A stretch of DNA of 64,000 nt, from positions 1 through 64,000 of the forward strand of contig NZ_AP024328.1 of the NCBI RefSeq assembly GCF_018408855.1, in the 5' to 3' direction. The position numbers and the translations under genes were made by a program. Positions within the stretch are counted from its first letter, which is position 1. The number at the start of each line of letters is the position of its first letter. The notes beneath the pieces were generated by a model. The model had not been told where the DNA came from. It searched no databases and saw only the letters and a program-made list of their open reading frames with translations. The DNA is from Caballeronia sp. NK8 (lineage in GTDB: Bacteria; Pseudomonadota; Gammaproteobacteria; Burkholderiales; Burkholderiaceae). This document shows positions 1 through 7,743 of the stretch, piece after piece.

Positions 1-1494
1 ATGGTCCGCCTCCAGACTAGCAGCGAAAGTGAAGCAGTACCTGCCGATGAAACGTTGGCTTCGATGGCAACCAAACCTCGGCGCCAGCAGCACGGCGTTC
101 AGGACGTCATTAACGACACCGATCCGGTTCCCACAGGTAGGACGTCCGAAAGTCTGCGCAAGTCGGTGCCTGAGGAACTCGCGCGATTCTTGGAAACGAA
201 CGCGGCCGAAGGCAAGGAGCAGTTTCAACAGAGCCTCGAGCTTTTCGACGACGGCACTGGCATCGCCGACAGTCCGTCCGATATCGTGCTAAAAAAGGGT
301 AGTCAGCGGATTCGATCGGAAGTGTCACTCACCCTGCTTCAGAAAAAATTATTCAACGCGTTACTGTTCGTTGCACGGCCGAATCTCACGAAGGAGGGCA
401 TGTTCAGCGTCCCAGTTGACTACCTCTCTTGGTGCGTAAGTCATGACCGGTCCGACCTTAAGTATCTAAAGGACGCGATTCGCGCGATGAAGAAAGTCGT
501 GATCGAAATCGAGAACAGCGACGCGAAGCCGTCCGATCCTTGGTTCATGACCAATCTGCTTGCCGATGCTGGCTTCGACGGAAGAAACTTGGTCTGGGAT
601 TTCCCGGCCTTGATACGTAGGAACCATAGTGCGCCTCAGCGCTATTTCTACATTTCGATGGTGGTCAATGCCCGTTTCAGGAGTAAGTACTCCCTTTCGC
701 TTTACGAGATGCTGAAAGAGTACGAGTTCCGGGGGGAGACGCCGTGGATGACGATTCCTGAGTTTCGTGAGCGAGTCGGCGTGGAAAAGCACGAGTATCT
801 TGAGTTTAAACGGCTGTCGGAGCGCGTCATTGTGTCCCCCCTCAAAGAACTGGAAGAAGTCAGCGACTTCAAGGCAGAGGTGGCCTACCAATTCCGAGGC
901 CGAAAAATCATAGGGATCAAGTTCTCTATCGCGGCTAACAAGAAGAACCAACTGGAGGATGGCGGCGATCGTATTCGTCCGGAGTACTGGACAATGATGA
1001 AGGACGAGTTCGGCTTGAACCGCAATCAAATCGATGAGCTTACGAGAGCATACCCGTCCAGTCGTGTTGAAGAAATCTGCGATGTCCTTTTTTATCATTA
1101 TATTGTAGGCAAAAAGAAGATCGGGAATGGGTATCGTCTAATGGCGAAGGCTTTGCAAGATGAAGGCGGCAGCTACCATCTTACAAATCGCCAGAAGAAT
1201 GAGCTTCTCGGTTACAAGGAGAGGCAGGAAACGAAGACCTTCGATCAACAAATGCTTGAAACGCAGCAGCGTCAGCATGCTAAACGGGTTGTCGACTTCC
1301 AACAGGCATGGGCTGGTTGGACTAAGGATCAGCAGCAAAAGCAGTGGCACCTTTTTCTCAATTCCGTTGAAGCAGGTCCCCTGATCACAACTCGGATAAT
1401 TAAGGGCCACCCAACAGAACCTCAGATCGATCATCCTGGGATCAAGCCCGCGTTTATAGGGTTTCTAACGCGAACCGGACAAATAGGTGAATAA
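1..1494 (+). CDS. Plasmid replication initiator protein (Rep_3/RepB-like)
   Basis: This 497-residue protein resembles initiators of the Rep_3 (RepB/TrfA-like) superfamily, which bind origin repeats through two winged-helix domains and start plasmid replication. Residues about 100-320 hold the conserved part: a helical stretch around 'LLQKKLFNALLFVARP', a segment 'VSHDRSDLKYLKDAIRAMKK', then 'YSLSLYEMLKEYEFRGETPW', typical of Rep winged helices. The first 80 residues are low in conservation and likely disordered. The reading frame begins exactly at the window edge, so the true start is uncertain: it could lie upstream, at base 1, or at the internal Met near residue 22. It converges on parB. 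Rep function is inferred from fold-level similarity and the partition neighbours. The origin was not located and may lie upstream of the window. Confidence 0.75.
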   Translation: MVRLQTSSESEAVPADETLASMATKPRRQQHGVQDVINDTDPVPTGRTSESLRKSVPEELARFLETNAAEGKEQFQQSLELFDDGTGIADSPSDIVLKKGSQRIRSEVSLTLLQKKLFNALLFVARPNLTKEGMFSVPVDYLSWCVSHDRSDLKYLKDAIRAMKKVVIEIENSDAKPSDPWFMTNLLADAGFDGRNLVWDFPALIRRNHSAPQRYFYISMVVNARFRSKYSLSLYEMLKEYEFRGETPWMTIPEFRERVGVEKHEYLEFKRLSERVIVSPLKELEEVSDFKAEVAYQFRGRKIIGIKFSIAANKKNQLEDGGDRIRPEYWTMMKDEFGLNRNQIDELTRAYPSSRVEEICDVLFYHYIVGKKKIGNGYRLMAKALQDEGGSYHLTNRQKNELLGYKERQETKTFDQQMLETQQRQHAKRVVDFQQAWAGWTKDQQQKQWHLFLNSVEAGPLITTRIIKGHPTEPQIDHPGIKPAFIGFLTRTGQIGE

Positions 1495-1530
1495 CTTCTG
1501 AGCTCTAGTCACTAGCTGATTAGACTCAAG

Positions 1531-1548
1531 CCTGCCGGCGCCGACAGG
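1531..1548. terminator. Possible stem-loop between convergent rep and parB
   Basis: An 18-bp GC-rich near-palindrome (CCTGCCGGCGCCGACAGG) lies in the 89-bp gap between the convergent ends of the initiator gene and parB. It could form a short hairpin ending transcripts from either side. No clear T-run follows on either strand, so the call is weak. Confidence 0.3.
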
Positions 1549-1583
1549 TCAACCATAAAGTTGGTGTTCTACTTTGGAGCCGG

Positions 1584-2666
1584 TCAATCTTCCCTTGTAT
1601 CTTCAACCTTTTGCGACTCTTCCTTTACGATATCGTGGAAGCGGCTTTGAAGTACGTCTCGAAGCTCTCGAGGCAAATTCTTAAGAGTAATCGAGAGTTG
1701 GTCGTCGCCATATGTTTTCATCGCGCCGACGTGCGTGCCACCAAGTTTGAAATCCACAAGGTTTAGGTATTTCTTCCTACTTGGAAGTCTCGAACCGGCC
1801 TCGCTATTGCTCACTATCTCTTTCACCTGCCGCACAGATAATTGCTCGTCGATGATCCGAGTAATTAATCGGTTTGCTGCCGTGACTCCCCTAGCGCGGA
1901 AGTACTTAGAGACTGCGTATGCAGTGTTCATTCCGAACAGGTCCACGCGATCGAGCATGCGCTCGATCATTTCCTCCGGAAGGTCGCCGATGGCAAGCGT
2001 CGCGGAGACGCTCGTTCGTTCGATACCCAGATCGTCAGCCAAAGCTTGCTGCGTCTCATATTCACCGTTATCGATCATGCGCTTCCATACGACCGCGTTG
2101 TCGAAAACTGTCTGAGTCTCCTGTTGTGTATTAAGGTCGTAACCGAGCTTGTAGCTTTCGCGTCCTTGCGGTACGTCTACGACGATCGCTTTCACATCGG
2201 TCTTCTGCAGTTCCCTCAAAGCGCGGACCCGCCTCCCGCCATCGTGCACAAAGTAGGTACCCAGCTTCTCAAAATCTGGCGTAACGAGGATAGCTTGCTG
2301 TTGTGGCTGTGTGGACAGATTGAGAGCCAATTGGCTGATCGAATCTTTCCGATAAAAGTGGCGAGGATTGAAAGGACTCGCCTTCACACTGCTTAGTTGG
2401 ACAACAATCACAGACCCAGGTGAGTAGTTGTTTGCGATACACCAGTCTCTGAATTTCCCCTCTATCACATCCGCCGTAATGGTGAGAGGCCCGCCAAGCG
2501 GGGGCGTTATAGTCGACGAAGGCAGTTCGCGCGAGAGCGAGCCCCGGTTCGCTTCCGCTTCACCCTCGATGATCCGGTCTGCGTTCGCAAAGCGGTCGAA
2601 CGCCATCGGTTTTGCCGCCACTCTTGGGGCATTGCTGAGTCTTCCAGCTAGAGCATTTTTTTTCAT
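1584..2666 (-). CDS. parB: ParB-family partition protein
   Basis: This is a 360-residue centromere-binding ParB homologue. An N-terminal ParB/Srx-type domain (about residues 75-185) contains 'NPRHFYRKDSISQLALNL' and the CTP-site region 'VHDGGRRVRALREL'. The usual GERR motif reads GGRR here, a substitution at the normally acidic position. A helix-turn-helix KorB-like domain follows (about 200-260, 'TQQALADDLGIERTSVSATLAIGDLPEEM'). The extreme N terminus is basic and probably unstructured, where ParB proteins usually contact ParA. The gene starts 3 bp after the parA stop, so the two are one operon read leftwards. The likely targets are the four identical palindromes 0.2-0.8 kb upstream of parA. 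Family assignment is firm; target assignment is inference. Confidence 0.88.
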   Translation of the reverse strand: MKKNALAGRLSNAPRVAAKPMAFDRFANADRIIEGEAEANRGSLSRELPSSTITPPLGGPLTITADVIEGKFRDWCIANNYSPGSVIVVQLSSVKASPFNPRHFYRKDSISQLALNLSTQPQQQAILVTPDFEKLGTYFVHDGGRRVRALRELQKTDVKAIVVDVPQGRESYKLGYDLNTQQETQTVFDNAVVWKRMIDNGEYETQQALADDLGIERTSVSATLAIGDLPEEMIERMLDRVDLFGMNTAYAVSKYFRARGVTAANRLITRIIDEQLSVRQVKEIVSNSEAGSRLPSRKKYLNLVDFKLGGTHVGAMKTYGDDQLSITLKNLPRELRDVLQSRFHDIVKEESQKVEDTRED

Positions 2667-2669
2667 TGC

Positions 2670-3380
2670 TTATGCCTCTTCCTTTTCGTCAAACCAAAGC
2701 CAGTCCGAGCTTGCTAATGTGATTAGCTCGTCAGCAAGTTTCAGTGACTCCGCCGCTGCTGCCTTGCCGCCTTTGCCTGGCATTGCCGATGCGGCGACGC
2801 CGAGCGCTATCGCTTGACGGTAGCATTCCCTCACCGGAACCGTCGTGAGAAGTGCTGGGATCCTCGTTTCCTCTACTGCCTGATTGATTTCCTTGTCGAG
2901 TACGCGCTTTCCTTCGTACTTGTTGAGCAGCCAAACGGGCTTTAGAGTCGGATTCGCGATGTGCGCTCTCCGTACCATATCCACGAAACTTTTGCTCGAC
3001 CAAAAGTCGGCGGGTGATGATGACGTAGGCATCACAACAATGTCAGCCACGAGCATTACGACAGCCGGACGCGGGTCGTCCATTGAAGGCGGGCAATCGA
3101 CGATGATGTAGTCATATTGCGTGACGTGCTTCTTAATTTCCCGGTGAATTTTCTCTCGAGCGGCATCGAGTGAGATTACGGTGAACGGAAGCCCTTCTTC
3201 GTCTTCGTGGGCAGCCGCTGACCATTGCATCAGCGTGTTCTGAGGGTCCGCGTCGATTCCTAGAACGCGAAGGCCGCGCGCGGATAGACCGGATGCGATA
3301 CCGACGACAGACGTCGTTTTTCCAACCCCGCCTTTCTGGTTCGCTACTGCGATTACCTTCGCTTGGTGTTCTAACATCAT
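2670..3380 (-). CDS. parA: ParA-family partition ATPase
   Basis: This 236-residue protein is a deviant-Walker ATPase that would move plasmid copies apart along the nucleoid together with ParB. The signature Walker A (QKGGVGKTT, residues 15-23) sits next to the N terminus, followed by 'GIDADPQNT' (A' motif) and 'YIIVDCPPS' (Walker B). There is no N-terminal HTH extension, so this is a short ParA rather than the large self-regulating P1/F type. Two adjacent Met codons begin the gene. It is cotranscribed with parB, and the AT-rich stretch just upstream (about 3385-3440) is the probable promoter region. The last 20 residues, ending near [10 protein letters not shown], are unusual but do not affect the call. 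Confidence 0.92.
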   Translation of the reverse strand: MMLEHQAKVIAVANQKGGVGKTTSVVGIASGLSARGLRVLGIDADPQNTLMQWSAAAHEDEEGLPFTVISLDAAREKIHREIKKHVTQYDYIIVDCPPSMDDPRPAVVMLVADIVVMPTSSSPADFWSSKSFVDMVRRAHIANPTLKPVWLLNKYEGKRVLDKEINQAVEETRIPALLTTVPVRECYRQAIALGVAASAMPGKGGKAAAAESLKLADELITLASSDWLWFDEKEEA

Positions 3381-3558
3381 AAGATTCCGTCGACATAATT
3401 CAATTAAAGTAATTTATCAAAAACAAGGAGCAAGTCAATGATTTTCGTGTAGAACCGTGCCGCCACGCCATCAGCCCGACTTTCAAGCGTCGCCGCTTTG
3501 CTCCCGTTTTTGATATCGAGTGCTACCCGTCCATGTTGTGGGGCAACGTTCCCTTTGT

Positions 3559-3572
3559 GTGATACGTATCAC
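3559..3572. repeat. parS-like palindrome, copy 1
   Basis: Perfect 14-bp palindrome GTGATACGTATCAC, the copy nearest to parA (187 bp upstream of its start). Identical sequences occur three more times within 660 bp. Arrays of short palindromes next to parAB are typical ParB binding sites (parS). Confidence 0.7.
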
Positions 3573-3667
3573 GATCGCGTCGCGGCGTTAGATTATGTTG
3601 TTCGCGCCGCCTGCGACTTCACAACGAATAGAGCGGTACGGGATAGGCACGAGCGTTTTACAAAGTC

Positions 3668-3681
3668 GTGATACGTATCAC
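3668..3681. repeat. parS-like palindrome, copy 2
   Basis: Exact copy of GTGATACGTATCAC, 109 bp from copy 1 (start to start). The flanks are not conserved, so the 14-bp core, perhaps with one flanking base, is the recognised unit. Confidence 0.7.
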
Positions 3682-4002
3682 ATCTCGGCCAGTCAGGCCC
3701 TTGTAGCTGATGGGATCTAGGCCGCGGATATCGCCGTCCTCTGGCACAATCGCAAACCAGCGACAGCCGGCCGCGGCCCGTCGCCGCATTGATCGACCCC
3801 ACCGCAGCGAGCAAGCGCAGCGGTAGACGGCGCCAAATTATTATTCACGAGCGTATGTGAGGAGGCCGGCGCATGGCCGGGGCTTTCCGCATCACCCAAG
3901 TGTGGCCATGCACTCATGGGACCGTATCGTTGCCGTCTGAATCGCGGATACAGCGCGATCGCGATGTGCGGCTGAGACCCAGTGACAGGGTCCGCCGTCG
4001 CC

Positions 4003-4016
4003 GTGATACGTATCAC
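4003..4016. repeat. parS-like palindrome, copy 3
   Basis: Exact copy of GTGATACGTATCAC, 335 bp from copy 2 (start to start). A C precedes the core here, as in copies 2 and 4. Confidence 0.7.
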
Positions 4017-4206
4017 CTCCCGGGTAAGAGTCAGTGGCCGAGTAGCCGGCGTCGACCGCACTCAGGATATCGGCCGTGCTTTGGCGCGGCAGTGTCCCGC
4101 CCCGATAATGCGACCGTTGGTCCACGACCAAGCCTTACTAGAGGAATTCCGATTCAGAGATTTGATCGCTGTGCATTCTCCAATGAAGCATCCGGTAGAC
4201 CGGTCC

Positions 4207-4220
4207 GTGATACGTATCAC
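4207..4220. repeat. parS-like palindrome, copy 4
   Basis: Exact copy of GTGATACGTATCAC, the one nearest to the double-HTH gene (654 bp upstream of its start). It is flanked by C and G, extending the symmetry to 16 bp. Confidence 0.7.
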
Positions 4221-4873
4221 GGTGGCGATTGGGCTGCGCCAATCGTCCAAACGTCCCCAACGGCAGCCGATGCGTTCACACAGAGCGACGGCATCGGCTG
4301 GGGAGCGACTGAGCGGCGCCGTCACGGACGGTTTCGTGTTGGCATTGTTTCAAAAGGCCGGAAGGCAGCAGACGGCCGCACACCTAATAAGGAAGAGTTC
4401 GAAAACACGGTGCAAACGACAGCGGCAGCGCCAGCTTCGTCGTCTGTCAGAGTCTGGCTAAATATGACCCGCTAGGATTGTGCTGCTCCGAAATCATGAT
4501 TTTTCCTGGCGACAGGGATGGCGCGGCCACTGCAACGAACCTGCTGCCCGACCGGGCCGTCGGCATTCGCCGCCGAGACAAATTAGGAATGGTCGATGGA
4601 CGTCGACGGCCGTCGCCGCTTCTCTGCCCTATGGGCCGAAAGGTTCCTGTGCGCGAAAGGTGCGATCGGTGTGCGTGCGGCAGGGCGCGACCCGATTGGC
4701 CGATTGTCAGTCGGGCGCGGGAGCAAAGTTTAATGGTGAAGGGGACGCCTGACGGCCTGCGTCTGCGGACAGAACCTAACTCGCGAAAAGCGCTGGATTT
4801 TCGCGTTTCTTTCGCCCATCAAGATGATGGGGGGCCGAAGATAATTGGGCGACGATAAAGGAGAAAGGAAATT

Positions 4874-5758
4874 ATGCCGCCACTTGCTGGAATGCCTATT
4901 TCGCGAGATCCGATGGCGCTTGCGGACCTCTACAACGCTGGTCTTGGCAAGAATTGGAGCACTCAGAAAGAAGCAGTAGCTGCCATGGCGAGGTTTTCGC
5001 CGAAGGTGACGCGCGAAGCTCTTAACCGGGCGATTGGGGTGTCCAAGCTCCCAAACGAGGTGCTGCGGCTTTTCGAAGTAGCCGGTATCTGGCCGCACAC
5101 GGCGAGAGTTCTTGTCCAACTTTCTAGGAAATACGGCGCGACAGTGCTCGAAGAGCGAGCGAAGGTCATCGACGCGACAGGTAAAACCTGGAGCGAAATA
5201 ATTGCACTCCTCGACGGCAGAGAAGCTGTCCCGCCAAAGCGGGCAGCACGTTACTCATCACCGTTGACGGTGGCGGCTGAATACAAGCAGGGTCTTACTG
5301 ATGGGCGGTGGACATCAATCAATTCCGCGGTGGACATGTGCAAGGAGTGGGAGCGCCGTACCGTTGCGCGGGCGATAGCCATATCCAATCTGCCCCCGGA
5401 AGTACTGGAGCTTTTCGTATATCGTCCATTAACTTTCAGCACCGGTGCAACGCTGCTCAGGATTCAGAAGGCTATGGGGGCTGAAGAGCTTGCGCGGCGC
5501 GCGGCAGAGATGCTGAAAGCCCCGCGGCGTCGCTCGACGGACGAGATTGTCGCCTCGTTGCTGAGAGCTCGATCGAATGCTGGGCCGAATATGACGGTCC
5601 GGATGGACGGCACAGATATGGTGATCGTGTTCAAGGTGCCTGTCGACGACCCCGAAGAACTACTTTTTACGGCTGAAGAGATGGGTCCGGTCATCGAGAT
5701 GGCCATCATGACCCTGCGCGCTCGAAGGAAGTCAGGAAAGCTGAAAACACTTAACTAG
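4874..5758 (+). CDS. Putative DNA-binding protein with two ParB/KorB-like repeats
   Basis: This 294-residue protein has no ParB catalytic (CTP-binding) domain but contains two tandem copies of a roughly 110-residue helical unit resembling the KorB/ParB helix-turn-helix domain. Unit 1 (about residues 15-120) runs 'ALADLYNAGLGKNWSTQKEAV' ... 'ALNRAIGVSKLPNEVLRLFE' ... 'GKTWSEIIALLDGR'. Unit 2 (about 130-235) runs 'AAEYKQGLTDGRWTSINSAV' ... 'VARAIAISNLPPEVLELFV' ... 'RRRSTDEIVASLLRAR'. The start is supported by a purine-rich AAAGGAGAAAGGAAA just upstream. The position beside the palindromes and parAB suggests a role in plasmid partition, replication control or regulation; that role is inference. 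The protein is not a recognised named family to me. Confidence 0.65.
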   Translation: MPPLAGMPISRDPMALADLYNAGLGKNWSTQKEAVAAMARFSPKVTREALNRAIGVSKLPNEVLRLFEVAGIWPHTARVLVQLSRKYGATVLEERAKVIDATGKTWSEIIALLDGREAVPPKRAARYSSPLTVAAEYKQGLTDGRWTSINSAVDMCKEWERRTVARAIAISNLPPEVLELFVYRPLTFSTGATLLRIQKAMGAEELARRAAEMLKAPRRRSTDEIVASLLRARSNAGPNMTVRMDGTDMVIVFKVPVDDPEELLFTAEEMGPVIEMAIMTLRARRKSGKLKTLN

Positions 5759-5826
5759 TAGCTACGCAGAAGTCGATATACTGAATTTTGGCCAGTTTCG
5801 GCGAACATCGGAATCGCGGCGTACTA

Positions 5827-5846
5827 TACTGTATGGATATACAGTA
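5827..5846. promoter_or_regulatory. LexA (SOS) operator
   Basis: TACTGTATGGATATACAGTA has perfect 8-bp arms around GGAT and contains CTGT-N8-ACAG, matching the E. coli-type LexA consensus, which is also used by beta-proteobacteria. It lies 10 bp upstream of the ATG at 5857, so a bound repressor would block that gene. Confidence 0.75.
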
Positions 5847-5856
5847 CTCAGGTGCC

Positions 5857-6078
5857 ATGCCACTCCCTGATTTCCTACCTGTCTCCTACCACGAACTGAG
5901 GCTCCTATGGAGTCGGTACCGGACGCACGATGCTGACGTCTTGCGCTCGGTGCTTGAGGTTCAACGCTTTCGTGGGGTGGTCGATGAGGTCTACCAACTC
6001 CAACAGACTATAGAGAAGTGCTGGCGGGAGGAGGGGCACGGTCTCTCGTCGCTCTCGAGGAGCTGCGTCTCCTTTTGA
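5857..6078 (+). CDS. Small SOS-controlled hypothetical protein
   Basis: I do not recognise this 73-residue protein. It starts 'MPLPDFLPVSYHELRLLWSRY' and continues as a mostly helical, charged sequence ('HDADVLRSVLEVQRFRGVV', 'EVYQLQQTIEKCW') ending in a serine-rich tail. An earlier ATG at 5833 lies inside the LexA operator and is therefore less likely. The strong operator directly upstream implies induction on DNA damage. On plasmids such genes often modulate SOS mutagenesis, cell division or toxin release, but nothing in the sequence picks one of these. No partner gene follows within 270 bp on the same strand. Confidence 0.5.
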   Translation: MPLPDFLPVSYHELRLLWSRYRTHDADVLRSVLEVQRFRGVVDEVYQLQQTIEKCWREEGHGLSSLSRSCVSF

Positions 6079-6351
6079 ACAACGAACGGACTCGCTAGGG
6101 ATTTCACGTGTGAAACTGCAGCAAGCAGGATGTTGCGACTAGGCGGACGCGACGATCGGCGTGCTTCACGCGGTTCGGCCGGGTCCAGTTCGTTTAACGT
6201 CGGCGGGGAGGTATCTAGGGTTATCCCCTAATACAGCAACAGTTTGTTGTTCAATCGCTCATTAATCTTAAGCGGACGCTTACCTATACTGGGATCACTG
6301 AACCGCAGACAAGGGTTGTTTGCGAAGAACAAAGATCTGGAGGTAAGCATC
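6079..6351. other. Intergenic region with GGGTTATCCCC-type palindrome
   Basis: No gene is seen. Near 6216-6230 there is a partial palindrome, TAGGGTTATCCCCTA, about 120 bp upstream of the DUF4148 gene start. A similar inverted motif occurs at 54138-54152. It may be an operator for a regulator shared by exported-protein genes. Confidence 0.35.
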
Positions 6352-6651
6352 ATGAAACTCGCAACTCTCATTGTCGCCGCTGCACTCGCTGTCCCGGCAG
6401 TCTCATCCTTTGCACAAAGCCAACCGGTGACTCGCGCGCAGGTGAAGGCCGAATTGGTTCAACTTCGGGATGCTGGATACAACCCCGGCATGGATCGCAC
6501 GACGTACCCGGCGCAGATCCAAGCTGCCGAAGCTAAGGTAGCGGCTCAGAACGGCCAGAACAGCTACGGTGGCGTCGTCGACACTGCCTCGGCGTCGGGC
6601 GGCCCGGCTCACACCGGCAATAGCATCGCCCCTGTCTATTTCGGTCACTAA
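6352..6651 (+). CDS. DUF4148 family exported protein
   Basis: A 99-residue secreted or periplasmic protein of the DUF4148 family, which is abundant in Burkholderia and relatives. Residues 1-20 form a Sec signal peptide (MKLATLIVAAALAVPAVSSF) with cleavage expected after 'SFA'. The mature part has the family hallmark 'VTRAQVKAELVQLRDAGYNP' followed by 'YPAQIQAAEAKVAAQ' and a flexible Gly/Ser-rich tail. The start at 6352 is preferred over the upstream in-frame ATG at 6244 because GGAG lies 10 bp before it and it begins the signal peptide. The function of the family is not established; expression often responds to stress. A hairpin follows at 6694-6729. Confidence 0.85.
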   Translation: MKLATLIVAAALAVPAVSSFAQSQPVTRAQVKAELVQLRDAGYNPGMDRTTYPAQIQAAEAKVAAQNGQNSYGGVVDTASASGGPAHTGNSIAPVYFGH

Positions 6652-6693
6652 TCGACCGAGCGAGCCAAGTAACTCGCGTTAGGTACTGGAGAG

Positions 6694-6729
6694 AACTGGC
6701 CGCTGCCGGGATACCGCAGACGGCCAGTT
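6694..6729 (+). terminator. Hairpin downstream of the DUF4148 gene
   Basis: Nine-base arms AACTGGCCG (6694-6702) and CGGCCAGTT (6721-6729) enclose an 18-base loop and are followed by TTGCTTATT. This is plausible as a weak intrinsic terminator for the DUF4148 transcript. Confidence 0.4.
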
Positions 6730-6825
6730 TGCTTATTAGCACCTCCGCCACCGGCATAGCCGATGGCTTGCCCAGCACCAGAAAGGTCCTGGGCCTTTTT
6801 GCGATCTCAGCTTCTTCGTGGGTAT

Positions 6826-7122
6826 CTACGGGAAGAGGATAGCGGCGATGTCTCGGGCGCTATGCAGCACATGAATGACGTCGATGCGCTCGGGGTGCCC
6901 GATCACACGATAGAAAATCTGATAGCTGCCGTGAACGCGATGTCGCACGCCGCGATCTTCGTAGCGAGGCACGAGCGGGTAGGCGAGGGGCATGTCTGCG
7001 AGGTTCATGCACTTTTCACGCAGTTCGCGAACGAAGCTCAAGGCACGGCGTGGATTGTCGCGGGCGATGAAGTCGCCGATGGCCTCGAGTTCAGCCTCCG
7101 CGCCAGGCAGGATGCGGACAAC
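6826..7122 (-). pseudogene. parE: ParE-like toxin with frameshifted start
   Basis: The minus-strand frame from 7122 reads VVRILPGAEAELEAIGDFI, then 'RDNPRRALSFVREL' and ends 'ERIDVIHVLHSARDIAAILF'. This is a nearly complete RelE/ParE-superfamily toxin, a predicted gyrase poison or ribonuclease. It lacks an in-frame ATG or GTG: the ATG at 7124-7122 is offset by one base from the toxin frame, and the first usable in-frame codon is a TTG at 7041 that would remove the first helix. The simplest reading is a one-base deletion at the start codon, inactivating the toxin while parD stays intact. Sequencing error or translational coupling from parD is possible. Confidence 0.6.
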
Positions 7123-7378
7123 ATGCCTTGCGGTTCACCATCGCCTGATACTTGGCTTCCAGCCGGTCGAACACCTCTTCGGCGGGTTTTCCTCGACCTG
7201 CGTCTGAATCGGCGATGCCTCGCTCGATCACGGCGTCCAGCGCGGCAAGCTGCGTCTCGCGATCTTGAATCAGTCGCACCCCTTCGCGGAGCACTTCGCT
7301 TTTCGAGCCGTACCGTCCTGATTCGACCAGCTTCGTAATGTACCCCTCGAGCTGCTGTCCAAGGTCTGCACTAATCAT
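7091..7378 (-). CDS. parD: ParD-family antitoxin
   Basis: This 95-residue antitoxin begins 'MISADLGQQLEGYITKLVES', a ribbon-helix-helix domain that binds operator DNA, followed by 'SKSEVLREGVRLIQDRETQL', the classic ParD helix pair, and a C-terminal toxin-binding region ending near 'RLEAKYQAMV'. The start at 7378 is chosen over an upstream in-frame ATG because GGAGG lies just before it and the family begins here. The final residues (about CCPHPAWRGG) read into the toxin sequence and are probably not part of the ancestral antitoxin. It would neutralise ParE and repress the operon. It is read leftwards with parE. Confidence 0.85.
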   Translation of the reverse strand: MISADLGQQLEGYITKLVESGRYGSKSEVLREGVRLIQDRETQLAALDAVIERGIADSDAGRGKPAEEVFDRLEAKYQAMVNRKACCPHPAWRGG

Positions 7379-7743
7379 GGGTCTGCCCTCCGAGTAAGTG
7401 CTAATAGTGCAGCGCTTATCAACTATTATCAAGCGAAGTGTGAGCGTCTTCCGAACGTTGCGGGCTTCATGGACGAACCACAACGGGCGGTGCAGAAAAA
7501 AGCCCGCTCACGATGGGCGGGCTAAGTCCATGTCCGTGGGGCAGAACTCCGCAACCTTCATACCTAAATGCCTCACTTGAGGAGCACGTTCGTCGCTTCT
7601 CATACCCCTCCCAGCCCTTGGCTGAGACTCCTAAACAATCCTATAACTTGGAAGGCCCGGCTGCTTACCGCTGAATCCGCAATCGGGCTGTCTGTCGGGT
7701 ATAGGTAGCAATAAAAATAAGCAGTAGGGCAGGGAGACGGGCC
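7379..7743. other. Region upstream of TIR-STAND copy 1, homologous to 15115-15399
   Basis: No gene is seen. From about 7493 this DNA resembles the region before the second TIR-STAND gene, with shared blocks 'GGCGGGC', 'AAGTCCATGTCCG', 'CATACCTAAATG' and the final 60 bases running into the GTG start. The duplication therefore took the regulatory DNA along with the receptor gene. Confidence 0.65.
7501..7523 (-). terminator. Stem-loop with T-run on the minus strand
   Basis: Arms AGCCCGC and GCGGGCT are separated by 9 bases and preceded by six A on the plus strand, so read leftwards this is an intrinsic-terminator shape. The same hairpin occurs at about 15127-15148 before receptor copy 2. No leftward gene ends here, so it may insulate the receptor promoter or be a relic. 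Confidence 0.45.

Larger units (their letters stand above)
3381..4873. other. 1.5 kb non-coding region with four partition-type palindromes
   Basis: No open frame here has a convincing start, ribosome binding site or protein-like composition; several 80-200 codon frames overlap each other on both strands and look like products of high GC content. What stands out is a 14-bp perfect palindrome present four times between 3559 and 4220. The left end is AT-rich and probably contains the leftward parAB promoter. The location between parAB and the double-HTH gene suggests a centromere and perhaps part of the origin. No iteron array or convincing DnaA-box cluster was seen. Confidence 0.6.

Noticed and set aside
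466..1098. Minus-strand frame of 210 codons inside the initiator gene
   Set aside because: Antisense shadow of a conserved coding sequence.
3873..4475. Plus-strand frame of 200 codons in the palindrome region
   Set aside because: It spans two of the palindromes, overlaps other frames on both strands, lacks a ribosome site and has an Arg/Ser/Pro-rich composition typical of GC-driven frames.
4478..4858. Plus-strand frame of 126 codons before the double-HTH gene
   Set aside because: No recognisable similarity, an overlapping alternative frame and no ribosome site; the true gene starts at 4874 with a good one.
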